This document shows positions 48,995-60,597 of a stretch of DNA of 64,000 bases, in pieces. Origin of the DNA: Pegea sp. RAD2-039 (Eukaryota > Chordata > Thaliacea > Salpida > Salpidae). Position numbers and translations under genes: made by a program. Where the stretch lies: the NCBI GenBank assembly GCA_034620365.1, contig JAQGEQ010000299.1:868001-932000 (forward strand), given 5' to 3'. The notes below the pieces were generated by a model. The model was not told where the DNA came from. It saw nothing but the letters and a program-made list of their open reading frames with translations, and made no database searches. Position 1 is the stretch's first letter; the number at the start of each line of letters is the position of its first letter.

Positions 48995-50118
48995 TAACAT
49001 TTCCTCTAATTTCTATCCATTAAGAACTATTGAAGAACTATAAATGATTTTATAATTTCTTTTTTTTAAGTTGAACAATCTTAAAAAAGTTTTTTTTTTA
49101 ATATTCAAAAACTAAAAAGTTATACTAGATCCAGAAATTAATTTATGGTTGACGGCTTAAATTTTTTTTAGTCAATAGTCTGAACGTATTTTTTACAGAT
49201 TATAATAGTGGTATTTATAGATGACTAATATTAAATTATTTTTCCCTAATGTTTTATATATTCGATCAGTTTAAACAATAAATCCAAATAATTTTTGTTT
49301 GTAGTTTATGTATTTTTGTTAGTTTTCATTATTAGTAAAGCTGAAATGTAAATTATGAGATCTAATGAAACTGATTACATTATCTTAATAGAGTTGTAAC
49401 ATTGTAACATTAGCTGAAACCCTTTTGAAATTAACTTTAAATGTCTTTATTCGAGGTTAGTTCATTTCTATTTATATCAGTTTAATTTCAACGTATTTAT
49501 TAAGTAATCAGTTTTTGAAAATTTGTTTTAAATTTTATAAAGCAGTTGTAATATCATAAAGGTAGTTTAAACATCAAGCATGACATACGAGTAAATAACT
49601 AGTTTGGATATGGACTGTCATAGTGATACTAATCCTTCCATAAAGAATGCAGTTCTTTTGATCCTACCTTTTGAAAGTTATTAATAAAAATACAAATAGT
49701 ACTACTGAAAGATGTTACAATTTTCTATTTGTTGACGAATAAGCTGAAGTTGTGTTCTTTTAAAGTTTAATCACTTGTTTTTTTTATTATTACGGCTATT
49801 AAACAGAAATTTATACTTTACTTAGAATAGATTATTTCTACCTAAATTAGTTCATAAGAAATCAATTACAAAATTTAAGATATGTTTGCAAGCTTTGATA
49901 ATTAAAATTATAGATAAATTTCAGGTTCAACTTGGATTATTTCATTTCCCTTTAAACAGTTCTAAACCGACTTCAGTAAGGCTAATAGTAGAATAAAATT
50001 ACTTTACTAAAAGTTTATTGATAAATGACCATTATTTCAATCATTGATTGTTTTTATAAAATGTATATATATTTCGAACTATGTTTTTTACTGAAACTAT
50101 TTTTTCATTTATTGATAG
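48995..50118. other. Duplicated spacer between D1 and truncated C copy
   Basis: Non-coding. It is repeated at about 54942-56065, and its left part again at about 60600-61380. From about 49990 it is homologous to the first intron of gene C, showing that the signal exon of C was lost from this copy. Confidence 0.7.
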
Positions 50119-51138
50119 ATGAGTTAGACTGTAATGCCAAAGTAACAACGAAGACATTTTTCTTCTATTATGCTAGTGTTTACTCAAATATAACAAAAGC
50201 AAATATTACATGCAATAAGTATGGAGGATTTCTTGCTCATATCAAAAGTAAAGAAACTCAAGATTTTGTATCACAACAAATTGAAGAATACATAACCAGT
50301 GACAGAGGGTATAAAAATGCTTTTAGTATTGGATTACATCAAATTGGATCTGATAATAGTCGTTGGGAATGGTCTGATAAAACAGAACTAAGTTACAATA
50401 ACTGGTATGAAAATGAGCTAAGTAATTCGAATGAACAATGTGCTGCTATTGAAGTATCCTTACACAGTTTAAGCTCAAAGGGTCATCCTATTTTTGGGTA
50501 TTGGGCTGATGATTTGTATAGAACTCTGTATATAGAACTTTATCCAAGTTATAAAAGCGAATAACAACAAGGATAAGTGTACTGACAATGCTTGCTACCT
50601 ACAGTCAGTCTATTGCTGAATGACAACAGTTTAATAACACATTTACATCAGCAGCAAAATGTTTTACTGTTATACCAGACTTTGCCAGGATGGTTAATTG
50701 TTTTTATAATTTCATTTTAAAATGCAAACAAAAAATGTCGTTTGCACAGTTATACGAAATAAAAAATATTCGGCTACTTGGAAAAATTGAAAAATATAAA
50801 TAATTTGTAAAGAATACTTTTATAAATTGAATAAAGATGCAAATTAAAGTAAAAGACATCAAAATTAGAATTTAAGGATAGAATTTAAGAAGAAGTGAAA
50901 ATTATTATGATTATAGGAATTGTTATGATTATCTTTTTAAAGCCGAAAGATGCAGTTAAAGACATGGAATAAAAGTAAACTTTATAAAAAAAAGACTTTA
51001 ATTTTATTTAATTTGAGTTTTTCAATATTAAATGTGAGTTTACTCAAAATTTTCATCAAAACAATAGCAAGAAACTCAATTGCAGTTGATAATAGTGAGA
51101 TACTTTTCATAAACAAGCAATTATTAATTCAAGTTTAG
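50119..51138 (+). pseudogene. Truncated gene C copy C'
   Basis: The CTLD exon starts at 50119 and is nearly identical to gene C from 50201 to about 50512, but the sequence coding the last two CTLD cysteines is replaced by about 150 bp of unrelated DNA, ending in a stop at 50562. The upstream signal exon is missing. A remnant of the first Ig exon lies at 50721-50790 (KNVVCTVIRNKKYSATWKN, then stop). The second Ig half and the TM exon are gone, while the 3' end region of C (about 50965-51100) is still recognisable. One in-frame methionine run (50025-50564) could still give a 179-residue product, but without a canonical signal peptide or the final disulfide. Confidence 0.8.
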
Positions 51139-52579
51139 AAAATTTTTCTCATATTATTAGGCGGCATCGGTTTTAAGTTTTCCACTTTAGTAATAAATGA
51201 TAATGATTTAAACAGTATGTTACGGTGTTGTAACATTACAATCAGTCACATTTATATAATATAAGTATGTGTAACTTGGCTAGCAATAACAATAGCTTTC
51301 TGGGTTTGTACTACATACGAATATATACTAGTTTCAAACCTGTTTGTCATCTTGTTGAATAGATGAAAATTACTCTAATCACTAGTCTGCATTAGGTAAC
51401 TGTAGTTTAAGATCAGATTTTTTTTTTAAATTGTATAAGCTAATTGTCAAAAATATTACTAGCAACAGAAAAATCTTAAAACTAAATTTTGAAAATTAGG
51501 AAACTATTTTTATAAAAATAAGCTTTCAATAAGTAATTTCATTTTACACACTTTTTAATTAATTGCAAACATGTAGCACAAACCCTATTTTATTAAAATT
51601 CAAAGATAACTTCGAATGAATAAGATTTTAAAGATAAGTTATCCAAAAACAAAAACTTGCATGTTTATGAATATCGCTGATTAAATACAAATAGTTTTGT
51701 TGTCAAAATATTTTTAAGAAATTGAGCAGATTGAATCAAAGCTAAAGAATAAAAGCTCCAGAAAAATTGCTTCTATTTGTATTAGAAGAAAACGTATTTA
51801 AATGAATGTCTCAAAAATGTTACCATTTTATTTATTACAATTACCTGATTTGTGTAATTTTGATTTGTGGTTAGTAATCAAAAATTGAAATGCTCAGTTT
51901 TAGACTTAAACTAAGTTACAGTAATTAATTTAATTATTTCCCCAAATATTTTATATAAAAATGAATTTTATCTATGAATAGGTTAAGCATTAACCGTCTT
52001 AATAAACAAAGTTAATATTACTGAGCCTTGGTAGTAGCCTTACCATAAAACTTTTCCTGATTGAAAAATAATTGTTTACACAAAATTAAATCAAATGTCA
52101 AATTTTCATCCGTCTAAAGAAACAAAGATGCCAAAAAAAAAGTTTCAAACTCATAGTGACCCCCATCTTTTAAACAATAAAGTATTGAAAACTCTAAACT
52201 TGCAGTAGGTTAAGCAGCATGAACAAAAATTATTAACATTGCGTCAACATCTTTTGTGAACAAAGCAGAAAATAACGCTGCAAACAAAATGAAATTTCAG
52301 TTTACAAACGCAGCAATATTGCTTTAATGAAATGTAATAATCTGATTAAGTGTTCACTTTTTGATTTAATAGACTACAGTGACTAATTTAATATTGGTTT
52401 GGGCCTATTAATCAAGAATTAAAATCTAAAGGTTTTGAATTAAGTTTAGCTATTTGTTAATTAAAATTTTCTTTTTATTTACGAAAAAATGAACAAGATT
52501 TATTAGAATTTGTTTTATTTGATTTTTTATGTCGATAAGACTGGAATGGTTCTGATTTTAAAGTTGGAACACTTTTAAT

Positions 52580-52592
52580 GTTACTAAGTAAC
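52580..52592. promoter_or_regulatory. X-box/RFX-like palindrome upstream of gene D2
   Basis: GTTACTAAGTAAC with the same flanks as at D1. It is 863 bp before the D2 start codon, the extra distance being due to the insertion at 53131-53425. Confidence 0.5.
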
Positions 52593-53130
52593 AAGTTTAT
52601 AAATAAAAGTTTATAAATAAAAGTTATTTCATTGTTTCAAGTAATTAAATAACTAATTTTTCTTGACATGAAACTTTATAGGATTTATTACTACTTTTAA
52701 AGAAACGTCGAAAGTTAAAATATTCTACATAATTTTTTCGAGTAAGATTTTGCGTTAAAAGGAGAGTTGTTAAGTTTTAAACAAAAAGACTGTCGTCATG
52801 TTTTAGATTACTTACTATTATTTCATTTTTATTTTTTTTTTAATTTAAAAAAAGTTCTTATTTTTAGTTTCGTGAATAAATAAATATCAAGTAGTGTCAG
52901 GTGTTATTTATTCTTCTTCTCAGTTAATTATTTCGACAGCTAAATATATACAATTTCAATTTTCAGGTTTATCAAAACTCAGTAAAAAATCTTTGAAAGT
53001 TTACTTAGAACTGTCTTATCATTTTGTTAAAATTAACCTTCCAGCTTAAAATTACAAAAAAACGATTAAAATATGACTGGTATAAAATAAAGTGTTATTT
53101 AGTTATTGATCTAAAAAGTCTGTTTTTCTT

Positions 53131-53425
53131 GTATTTATTTTATTCTGTAAGTTTTCTATCAAGTTAAAACTAATAACAACAATTTACTATTTTGAAAATA
53201 AAATTTTAATAAACTTACAATTTCAATCAAACCAAAACCCAAATGGCGGTGAGGGGGGGTAACTGAAAGTTGTTACTTCAATTGCAACACAACGTTCAGA
53301 AACTTTATTTGGTTCTGAGTGATGCCAATTCTCATAATAAAATTCTTTATTAACGAACCATTTTGATAAATCGTTACCAACTTGATAAATTCTAGTAAAT
53401 AATTTGTTAATATTTGCAGATGGTT
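53131..53425 (-). pseudogene. Inverted CTLD exon fragment inserted upstream of D2
   Basis: Units 1 and 3 run directly from AAAAAGTTTGTTTTTATTG into AAAATCAACTTCA; unit 2 is interrupted here by about 295 bp. The minus strand of the insert reads a partial CTLD of another paralogue: TRIYQVGNDLSKW, then YYENWHHSEPNKVSERCVAI, then PPFGFWFD and a stop. It has an EPN-like SEPN and lacks the final two Cys. It ends about 30 bp before the D2 ATG, so it sits in the promoter or 5' UTR. It is unlike any CTLD in the window at close range, so the donor lies outside. Confidence 0.8.
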
Positions 53426-53454
53426 TTTTAAAAATCAACTTCATGTTGTAGGCA

Positions 53455-54941
53455 ATGCATTTCAAGTGTGAAGTTTTTGTTTTTTTATTTATTGGAGCTT
53501 TTTCTAAAGTTGGCAAGTAACTGAAATTTCTTGTAATGTAAATTGATCATGAGTAGTATATACTATAAATATTTTAATTGAAATATTACCAATTAACATT
53601 TAAATTTGTTAAAACTTACTATTTTATACAAATATAATTTGTTGTCTTTTTATTAGCACTAGGATTTACTGGCGCATCCGATCTATCAACTCAGGGAAAC
53701 AAAGTTTACAGCTTTTATGGAGATATATTATATAGTTATTATGAAGCAAAAGCTAAATGTGAAGGTTTTGGAGGAAAACTTGCCATAATAAATGATTTTG
53801 ACATTCAACTTTCGATGGATATGCTTCTCCAACCTTTCAAAGTACTTAATGAATCAGATTATATGTATGGGTTTTATATTGGATTATATCAAGTTAGTAA
53901 GTCTAAGTGGAAGTGGTCTGATGGCTCTGACCTTACATATAAAAATTGGATGAAGAATAAACCAAATAATCGTTATCAAAAATGTGTGTATATGGCAACA
54001 AAAGCAAGTTTAAAAAGTGATTTGGATTCGGGTGTTGAAGAATCTTTTGGATTTTGGGCAAATCAATATTGTGATTTTAAGATGAACTTTATTTGTGAAA
54101 ATTGTAAATATTTTCTGTATTCATTTTTGTTAATATATAAGATTCTGATATAACCAACTTTTAGACATTGGCAGCAGTTTTATCGAATCAAAAGTTTTAG
54201 TTATTTCACGTGGGCAAGAAAGTGTCAATTGCAGTGCTTATGTAGGTTATAAAAATACAGAAAGATATTCAGTGCAATGGAAAAGGTTTATAAAATGATT
54301 GATATGTTCAATATTTTTTGATTTAAACTCATATTTTCTTAGAAACAACCTTATAATATCTACATATACAAAAGAAGGAGTTTATCAAAAGTATACTAAA
54401 GGAGATAGTATAAAGACTTCAACTATTGTGTTTGCACGCCCGAATCAACTTGTTACTGGTGTTCATACTTGCAGTATCTTATATAAAAGAAGTGGTACTT
54501 CAGCAATATTAAAAACTTATCAACTTGTTGTAAAAAGTTAGTTTATCAATTTTATTAAACAAACTTTCATTTGTTTGACGGTTTATCTTAGGTGAAGTTT
54601 CTGAAGAGGATTATAGAATAGAAGTCCCAGAAGAACAGTGTCAAGAAACTCCTGAAGAAGCGGGACATTCATGTTCAACAGTTCTTTTATATAATAATAT
54701 AATAATAATCTTGCTTGCTCTAAATGTTGGTTTTGGATATCTTTTATATAAACTATTGAACAAGAAAAAAGATGATACAAAAGAATATAGAGATGATAGA
54801 GTGAGTATTTTTCTTTAGAAAATTGTTTTTGAATTAACTTTTTGTTTACTAAAATACTTTAATTTGTTTTGAAAACAGGTAAAGAAAAGCCGCAGCAAAA
54901 AAAAACATAAAAAATCGAAAAAGTTTGAAAATAAAGATTGA
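53455..54941 (+). CDS. Receptor gene D2: CTLD, Ig, TM, basic tail
   Basis: Six exons: 53455-53512, 53657-54103, 54165-54285, 54343-54536, 54592-54800 and 54879-54941, in phase, for 363 residues. It is nearly identical to D1 apart from a differing segment in the CTLD after AIIN (DFDIQLSMDMLLQPFK) and a 6-nt shorter loop before KWKWSDGS. Signal peptide, GC donor in intron 1, Ig, acidic stalk with two Cys, TM and KKKHKKSKK tail are as in D1. Its immediate upstream region carries the inverted CTLD insertion, which may have changed expression. Confidence 0.88.
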
Positions 54942-56065
54942 TAACATTTCCTCTAATTTCTATCCATTAAGAACTATTGAAGAACTATAAATGATTTTAT
55001 AATTTCTTTTTTTTAAGTTGAGCAATCTTAAAAAAGTTTTTTTTTTAATATTCAAAAACTAAAAAGTTATACTAGATCCAGAAATTGATTTATGGTTGAC
55101 GGCTTAAATTGTTTTTTGTCAATAGTCTGAACGTATTTTTTACAGATTATAATAGTGGTATTTATAGATGACTAATATTATATTATTTTTCCCTAATGTT
55201 TTATATATTCGATCAGTTTAAACAATAAATCCAAATAATTTTTGTTTGTAGTTTATGTATTTTTGTTAGTTTTCATTATTATTAAAGCTGAAATGTAAAT
55301 TATGAGATCTAATGAAACTGATTACATTATCTTAATAAAGTTGCAACATTGTAACATTAGCTGAAACCCTTTTGAAATTAACTTTAAATGTCTTTATTCG
55401 AGGTTAGTTCATTTCTATTTATATCAGTTTAATTTCAACGTATTTATTAAGTAATCAAATTTTGAAAATTTGTTTTAAATTTTATAAAGCAGTTGTAATA
55501 TCATAAAGGTAATTTAAACATCAAGCATGATATATGAGTAAATAACTAGTTTGGATATAGACTGTCATAGTGATACTAATCCTTCCATAAAGAATGCAGT
55601 TCTTTTTATCCTACCTTTCGAAAGTTATTAATAAAAATACAAATAGTACTACTGAAAGATGTTACAATTTTCTATTTGTTGACGAATAAGCTGAAGTTGT
55701 GTTCTTTTAAAGTTTAATCACTTGTTTTTTATATTATTACGACTATTAAACAGAAATTTATACTTCACTTAGAATAGATTATTTCTACCTAAATTAGTTC
55801 ATAAAAAATCAATTACAAAATTTAAGATATGTTTGCAAGCTTTGATAATTAAAATTATAGATAAATTTCAGGTTCAATTTGGATTATTTCATTTCCCTTT
55901 AAACAGTTCTAAACCGACTTCAGTAAGGCTAATAGTAGAATAAAATTACTTTACTAAAAGTTTATTGATAAATGACCATTATTTCAATCATTGATTGTTT
56001 TTATAAAATGTATATATATTTCGAACTATGTTTTTTACTGAAACTATTTTTTTATTTATTTATAG
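54942..56065. other. Duplicated spacer between D2 and truncated C copy
   Basis: Non-coding counterpart of 48995-50118, with only scattered base changes. Confidence 0.7.
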
Positions 56066-57088
56066 ATGAGTTAGACTGTAATGCCAAAGTAACAACGAAG
56101 ACATTTTTCTTTTATTATGCTAGTGGTTACTCAAATATAACAAAAGCAAATATTACATGCAATAAGTATGGAGGATTTCTTGCTCATATCAAAAGTAAAG
56201 AAACTCAAGATTTTGTATCACAACAAATTGAAGAATACATAACCAGTGACAGAGGGTATAAAAATGCTTTTAGTATTGGATTACATCAAATTGGATCTGA
56301 TAATAGTCGTTGGGAATGGTCTGATAAAACAGAACTAAGTTACAATAACTGGTATGAAAATGAGCCAAGTAATTCGAATGAACAATGTGCTGCTATTGAA
56401 GTATCCTTACACAGTTTAAGCTCAAAGGGTCATCCTATTTTTGGGTATTGGGCTGATGATTTGTATAGAACTCTGTATATAGAACTTTATCCAAGTTATA
56501 AAAGCGAATAACAACAAGGATAAGTGTACTGACAATGCTTGCTACCTACAGTCAGTCTATTGCTGAATGACAACAGTTTAATAACACATTTACATCAGCA
56601 GCAAAATGTTTTACTGTTATACCAGACTTTGCCAGGATGGTTAATTGTTTTTATAATTTTATTTTAAAATGCAAACAAAAAATGTCGTTTGCACAGTTAT
56701 AAGAAATAAAAAATATTCGGCTACTTGGAAAAATTGAAAAATATAAATAATTTGTAAAGAATACTTTTATAAATTGAATAAAGATGCAAATTAAAGTAAA
56801 AGACATCAAAATTAGAATTTAAGGATAGAATTTAAGAAGAAGTGAAAATTATTATGATTATAGGAATTGTTATGATTATCTTTTTAAAGCCGAAAGATGC
56901 AGTTAAAGACATGGAATCAAAGTAAACTTTATAAGAAAAAAAACACTTCAAGATTATTTAATTTGAGTTTTTCAATATTAAATGTGAGCTTACTCAAAAT
57001 TTTCATCAAAACAATAGCAAGAAACTCAATTGCAGTTGATAATAGAGAGATACTTTTCATAAACAAGCAATTATTGATACCAGTTTAG
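56066..57088 (+). pseudogene. Truncated gene C copy C''
   Basis: Same structure and same replacement of the CTLD end as C' (stop at 56509-56511), so the damage preceded the tandem duplication. The CTLD part keeps NEPSNSNEQC (C' has Leu in place of the Pro). The Ig remnant at about 56668-56740 is again stopped. Despite the lost ends, the CTLD frame has stayed open in both copies, which may simply reflect recent origin. Confidence 0.8.
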
Positions 57089-58530
57089 GAAATTTTTCTC
57101 ATATTATTAGGCGGCATCGGTTTTAAGTTTTCCACTTTAGTAATAAATGATAATGATGTAAACAGTATATTATGGTGTTGTAACATTACAATCAGTCGCA
57201 TTTATATAATATAAGTATGTGTAACTTGGCTAGCAATAACAATAGTTTTCTGGGTTTGTACTACATACGAATATATACTAGTTTCAAACCTGTTTATCAT
57301 CTAGTTGAATAGATGAAAATTACTCTAATCACTAGTCTGCATTAGGTAACTGTAGTTTAAGATTAAAATTTTTTTCTTAAATTATATTAGCTAATTGTCA
57401 AAAGTTTTACTATCAACAGAAAAATCTTAAAAATAAATTTTGAAAATTAAGAAACTTTTTGTTTTAAAATAAGCTTTCAGTAAGCAAGTTCATTTTATAC
57501 ACTTTTTAATTAATTGCAAACATGTAGCAGAAACCTTATTTTACTAAAATTCAAAGATAACTTCGAATGAATAAGATTTTAAAGATAAGTTATCCAAAAA
57601 TAAAAACTTGCATGTTTATGAATATCGCTGATTAAATACTAATAGTTTTGTTGTCAAAGCATTTTTAAGAAATTGAGCAGATTGAATCAAAGCTAAAGAA
57701 TAATAGCTCCAGATAAATTGCTTCTATTTTTATTAGAAGAAAACGTATTTAAATGAATGTTTCAAAAATGTTACCATTTTATTTATTACAATTACCTGAT
57801 TTGTGTAATTTTGATTTGTGGTTAGTAATCAAAAATTGAAATGCTCAGTTTTAGACTTAAACTAAGTTACAGTAATTAATTTAATTATTTTCCCAAATAT
57901 TTTATATAAAAATGAATTTTATCTATGAATAGGTTAAGCATTAACCGTCTTAATAAACAAAGTTAATATTACTGAGCCTTGGTAGTAGCCTTACCATAAA
58001 ACTTTTCCTGATTGAAAAATAATTGTTTACACAAAATTAAATCAAATGTCAAATTTTCATCCGTCTAAAGAAACAAAGATGCCAAAAAAAAAGTTTCAAA
58101 CTCATAGCGACCCCCATCTTTTAAACAATAAAGTATTGAAAACTCTAAACTTGCAGTAGGTTAAGCAGCATGAACAAAAATTATTAACATTGCGTCAACA
58201 TCTTTTGTGAACAAAGCAGAAAATAACGCTGCAAACAAAATGAAATTTCAGTTTACAAACGCAGCAATATTGCTTTAATGAAATGTAATAATCTGATTAA
58301 GTGTTCACTTTTTGATTTAATAGACTACAGTGACTAATTTAATATTGGTTTGGGCCTATTAATCAAGAATTAAAATCTAAAGGTTTTGAATCAAGTTTAG
58401 CTATTTGTTAATTAAAATTTTCTTTTTATTTACGAAAAAATGAACAATATTTATTAGAATTTGTTTTATTTGATTTTTTATGTCGATAAGACTGGAATGG
58501 TTCTGATTTTAAAGTTGGAACACTTTTAAT

Positions 58531-58543
58531 GTTACTAAGTAAC
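58531..58543. promoter_or_regulatory. X-box/RFX-like palindrome upstream of gene D3
   Basis: GTTACTAAGTAAC, 563 bp before the D3 start codon, with the same flanks as at D1 and D2. Confidence 0.5.
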
Positions 58544-59105
58544 AAGTTTATAAATAAAAGTTTATAAATAAAAGTTATTTCATTGTTTCAAGTAATTAAA
58601 TAACTAATTTTTCTAGACATGAAACTTTATAGGATTTATTACTACTTTTAAAGAAACGTCGAAAGTTAAAATATTCTACATAATTTTTTCGAGTAAAATT
58701 TTGCGTTAAAAGGAGAGTTGTTTAGTTTTAAACAAAAAGACTGTCGTCATGTTTTAGATTACTTACTATTATTTCATTTTTATTTTTTTTTTAATTTAAA
58801 AAAAGTTCTTATTTTTAGTTTCGTGAATAAATAAATATCATGTAGTATCAAGTTTTATTTATTCTTCTACTCAGTTAATTATTTCGACAGCTCAATATAT
58901 ACGTTTTAATTTTCAGGTGTATCAAAACTCAGTAAAAAATCTTGGAAAATTTACTTAGAACTGTCTTATCATTTTGTTAGAATTAACCTTCCAGCTTAAA
59001 ATTACAAAAAAACGATTAAAATATGACTGGTATAAAATAAAGTGTTATTTAGTTATTGATCTAAAAAGTTTGTTTTTATTGAAAATCAACTTCAAGTTGT
59101 AGGCA

Positions 59106-60597
59106 ATGCATTTCAAGTATGAAGTTTTTGTATTTTTATTTATTGGAGCTTTTTCTAAAGTTGGCAAGTAACTGAAATTTCTTGTAATGTAAATTGATCA
59201 TGATTATTATATACTATAAATATTTAGATTGAAATGCTACCAATTAACCTTTAAATTTGTTAAAACTTACTATTTTATACAAATATAATTTGTTGTCTTT
59301 TTATTAGCACTAGGATTTACTGGCGCATCCGATCTATCAACTCAGGGAAACAAAGTTTACAGCTTTTATGGAGATATAGTATATAGTTATTATGAAGCAA
59401 AAGCTAAATGTGAAGGTTTTGGAGGAAAACTTGCCATAATAAATGATTTTGACATTCAACTTTCGATGGATATGCTTCTCCAACCTTTCAAAATACGTAA
59501 CGGATCAGATTATAAACACGGATTTTATATTGGATTATATCAAGTTAGTAGGTCTAAGTGGAAGTGGTCTGATGGCTCTGACCTTACTTATAAAAATTGG
59601 ATGAAGAATAAACCAGAAAATCTTGATCAAAAATGTGTGTATATGGCAACAAAAGCAAGTTTAAAAAGTGATTTGGATTGGGGTGTTGAAGAATCTTTTG
59701 GATTTTGGGCAGATCAATATTGTGATTTTAAGATGAACTTTATTTGTGAAAATCGTAACTACATTTTCTATTCATTTTTTGTTAATATATAAAACTCTGA
59801 TATAACCAACTTTTAGACATTGGCAGCAGTTTTATCGAATCAAAAGTTTTAGTTATTTCACGTGGGCAAGAAAGTGTCAATTGCAGTGCTTATGTAGGTT
59901 TTATAAATACAGAAAGATATTCAGTGCAATGGAAAAGGTTTATAAAATGATTGATATGTTCAACATTTTTTGATTTAAACTCATATTTTTTTAGAAACAA
60001 CCTTATAATATCTACAAATTCAAAAGAAGGAGTTTATCAAAAGTATACTAAAGGAGATAGTATAAAGACTTCAACTATTGTGTTTGCACGCCCGAATCAA
60101 CTTGTTACTGGTGTTCATACTTGCAGTATCTTATATAAAAGAAGTAGTACTTCATCAATATTAAAAACTTATCAACTTGTTGTAAAAAGTTAGTTTATCA
60201 ATTTTATTAAACAGACTTTCATTTGTTTGACGGTTTATCTTAGGCGAAGTTTATGAAGAGGATTATAGAAAAGAAGTCCCAGAAGAACGGTGTCAAGAAA
60301 CTCCTGAAGAATTGGACACTTTTAGCTTTACATTTATTTTATATAATTGTATAATAATTATCTTGCTTGCTTTAAATATTGGTTTGGGATACATTTTATG
60401 TAAGCGAATGAATAAGAAAAAAGCTGGTAAAAATGAAAATAAAGATAATAAAGTGAGTAATTTTGATTATTTAGTCCATGAAAGCATTGATCATTAGAAA
60501 ATCATTCTTAAGTTAATTTTTTTGCTTATTTAAATACTTTAATTTGTTTTGAAAACAGGTAAAAAAAAATGAGAACAGCAACAAAAATAAAGTATGA
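59106..60597 (+). CDS. Receptor gene D3: CTLD, Ig, TM, divergent tail
   Basis: Six exons: 59106-59163, 59308-59754, 59817-59937, 59995-60188, 60244-60452 and 60559-60597, in phase, for 355 residues. The signal peptide, CTLD and Ig are close to D2, but the CTLD differs around GSDYKHGFY and the KPENLDQKC loop. The stalk has lost the second Cys (EELDTFSFTF in place of EEAGHSC), the TM is NCIIIILLALNIGLGYILC, and the last exon is reduced to 13 codons including the stop, without the KKKHKK block. D3 therefore differs from D1 and D2 mainly in its membrane and cytoplasmic parts, where similarity drops abruptly. Confidence 0.87.

Larger units (their letters stand above)
51139..53454. other. Duplicated spacer before D2, with a decayed signal-exon remnant
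   Basis: Non-coding. Near 51820-51885 a stretch with TTTGTGTAATTTTGATTTG followed by GGTTAGTA resembles the signal exon and donor of gene C in broken form. From about 52320 the sequence is the D-gene upstream region of unit 2. The same layout recurs at 57090-59105. Confidence 0.5.
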
